A stretch of 22,207 nt of DNA from a virus. Position numbers and translations under genes: made by a program. Positions 20,928-22,207 of this stretch are shown in pieces. Below the pieces are notes generated by a model, which saw nothing but the letters and a program-made list of their open reading frames with translations, ran no database searches and was not told the DNA's origin. The DNA lies in the IMG/VR virus record IMGVR_UViG_3300021598_001532, positions 1-22,207 of that record; one strand, 5' to 3'. Numbering within the stretch: the first letter of the stretch is position 1; every line of letters begins with the position of its first letter.

Positions 20928-22207
20928 ATGGCTATTTCAAACGATCAGAAGATAGACTATCTCTGGAAAAAAATTGGTTATGGTAGAGCGAAGACTGATA
21001 CTGCAGCAATTAAGGATGCAGTAAACGAATCCATCTCAAGTGCGTTATTGTTGAGAGGTGATAATGTCTGGGCTCAATCAAATTTAATACCAACAACTAT
21101 TCCCGGTAGTAGTACATCAGTAGTTACTTTATATCCAACATCACTACCCGTCGAATGTACTGCAGATACTACTTCGTCCACAAATAGAACTTGGAAAACA
21201 AATATTACAGATTGGGTTCCGCCAGAAATTGGTTCTACTTATCTCGTAAAAGTCTACGTTCATACTTCAGGTAACGCAGCAACTGCTGCTGCATCTGGAA
21301 CTCAATTAGTTGCTGCAGGTTCTGGTAATAATGATGAGTGGTTCTTCGACTACCAATCAGGAACTTTAAACTTTATTGGAACAAACCTTCCTAGTGGAGT
21401 TAATTTTACTGGAAAGAGTGTTTATATTAGTGGTGCAGTTTATAGTGGAATTAAAGGAGTTCCTGCAGTAGGTTCTGCAAATACCTTTACAAATTTAGAT
21501 TTAACTGGAAATTTAAATGTATCTGGTGTTTCCACATTTGTGGGCGGTATTCGGGGTATTGGCATTCAGTCCGGAAGTGTCAATATCGCAACGGGGATTA
21601 TTACTGCATTAAATTTTGTTGGTTCTGGTAATTCTATTTCATATAATGCAGGAACTAAAGTTGTTGATATTAGTATCGGTGGTGGAAATTGGGAGTATGA
21701 AAATCCAACAAATACTTATCAAAGCGATATTTATCGTTTGAATGGAAATGTTGGGATAGGAACCATAGACCCAACATCAAAACTTGATGTTAGGGGAGAC
21801 GTAAATGTAACTGGAATCGTCACTGCTACAGTATTTGTTGGTGATGGTTCTGGACTGACTGGCATTACTGCTTCTGGGTCTGGGATTATTATCAGAGACT
21901 CTGGAATTTTAGTTGGAACGGCAGGTACGATAGATTTTGGTGATAATTTAACAGTTTCTACAATATCTGCTGGAGTAGTTACTGTTACTTCGTCTGGTGG
22001 TGGAGCTTCATCTCAATGGGTCTCCAATCCTACGGGCATTCATACTTTTTCTAGTGTTGGAATAGCAACAACAAATCCAACATCAACCTTTACTGTCGTA
22101 GGAAACGTTTTAATATCTGGAGTAACAACTTCAGGTGGATATAATGCAACCACAGGAAATGATTATAAAATCAATGGGACTTCAGTTCTCACTGCAACAA
22201 CTTTAGG
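20928..22207 (+). CDS. Third tail-fibre protein, N-terminal part (runs off the window)
   Basis: An open frame of 426 codons from ATG 20928, one base after the previous stop, without stop before the window end. The start MAISNDQKIDYLWKKIGYGR is one I know from cyanomyovirus tail-fibre proteins and may be a virion-attachment helix. A beta-rich region follows (about 28-180: WVPPEIGSTYLVKVYVHTSG, EWFFDYQSGTLNFIGTNLP), then shaft repeats: GNLNVSGVSTFVGGIRGIGI, NVGIGTIDPTSKLDVRGDV, GDGSGLTGITASGSG, VGIATTNPTSTFTVVGNV. These shaft units are shared with the two other fibres in the window. The missing C-terminus should hold the tip or chaperone domain. Confidence 0.88.
   Translation, partial: MAISNDQKIDYLWKKIGYGRAKTDTAAIKDAVNESISSALLLRGDNVWAQSNLIPTTIPGSSTSVVTLYPTSLPVECTADTTSSTNRTWKTNITDWVPPEIGSTYLVKVYVHTSGNAATAAASGTQLVAAGSGNNDEWFFDYQSGTLNFIGTNLPSGVNFTGKSVYISGAVYSGIKGVPAVGSANTFTNLDLTGNLNVSGVSTFVGGIRGIGIQSGSVNIATGIITALNFVGSGNSISYNAGTKVVDISIGGGNWEYENPTNTYQSDIYRLNGNVGIGTIDPTSKLDVRGDVNVTGIVTATVFVGDGSGLTGITASGSGIIIRDSGILVGTAGTIDFGDNLTVSTISAGVVTVTSSGGGASSQWVSNPTGIHTFSSVGIATTNPTSTFTVVGNVLISGVTTSGGYNATTGNDYKINGTSVLTATTL

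Overview
The window looks like a structural-gene segment of a T4-like marine myovirus, most probably a cyanophage of Prochlorococcus or Synechococcus; a related pelagimyophage is possible. Supporting signs: AT-rich DNA, tightly packed same-strand genes with TAATG or GTGA junctions, a T4 gp5-type OB-fold protein, very long fibre proteins with GIGTTNP-style repeats, fibre N-termini (MGINKNFVVKHGLEV, MAISNDQKIDYLWKKIGYG) that I recognise from cyanomyoviruses, phage tRNA genes, and T4-type late promoter motifs (TATAAATA, GATAAATA, CTAAATA). No database search was possible; assignments come from motifs and remembered family features. Layout. (1) 1-8483, baseplate and hub block: a 926-aa tape-measure-like protein carrying two putative wall-degrading domains (an M15-like H/D motif and an RlpA-like double-psi barrel with its His and Asp in place), a gp27-like hub candidate, two small conserved unknowns, a stand-alone gp5-type OB-fold protein, a helical and beta-repeat structural protein, a separate beta-helix spike-like protein and a further structural protein. 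T4 gp5 unites OB fold, lysozyme and spike in one chain; here OB fold and spike are separate genes and no lysozyme domain is visible, so the lytic role may have moved to the first protein. (2) 8480-9046, a 2-oxoglutarate/Fe(II) oxygenase translationally coupled to that block. (3) 9008-11013, a small-gene cassette with host-type sigma70 promoters buried in the 3' ends of genes, tRNA-Leu(UAA) with an unusually short variable loop, tRNA-Thr(UGU), five small unknown genes (two overlapping) and a Mom-like DNA-modification acyltransferase, closed by a strong intrinsic terminator. (4) 11059-22207, fibre block: a 1953-aa fibre with beta-helix N-terminus, a small adhesin-like gene on the minus strand meeting it tail to tail, a pair of divergent late promoters, a second fibre broken by a 19-bp tandem duplication, and the start of a third fibre that runs off the window. 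The most notable single observation is the 19-bp tandem duplication at 18045-18084: removing one copy restores a 1190-aa fibre with PKD domains. It could be a phase-variable or recent loss-of-function mutation, or an assembly error. The cassette in region 3 appears to be early or middle-type accessory DNA inserted between two late structural blocks, with a terminator and a new late promoter re-setting transcription for the fibres.
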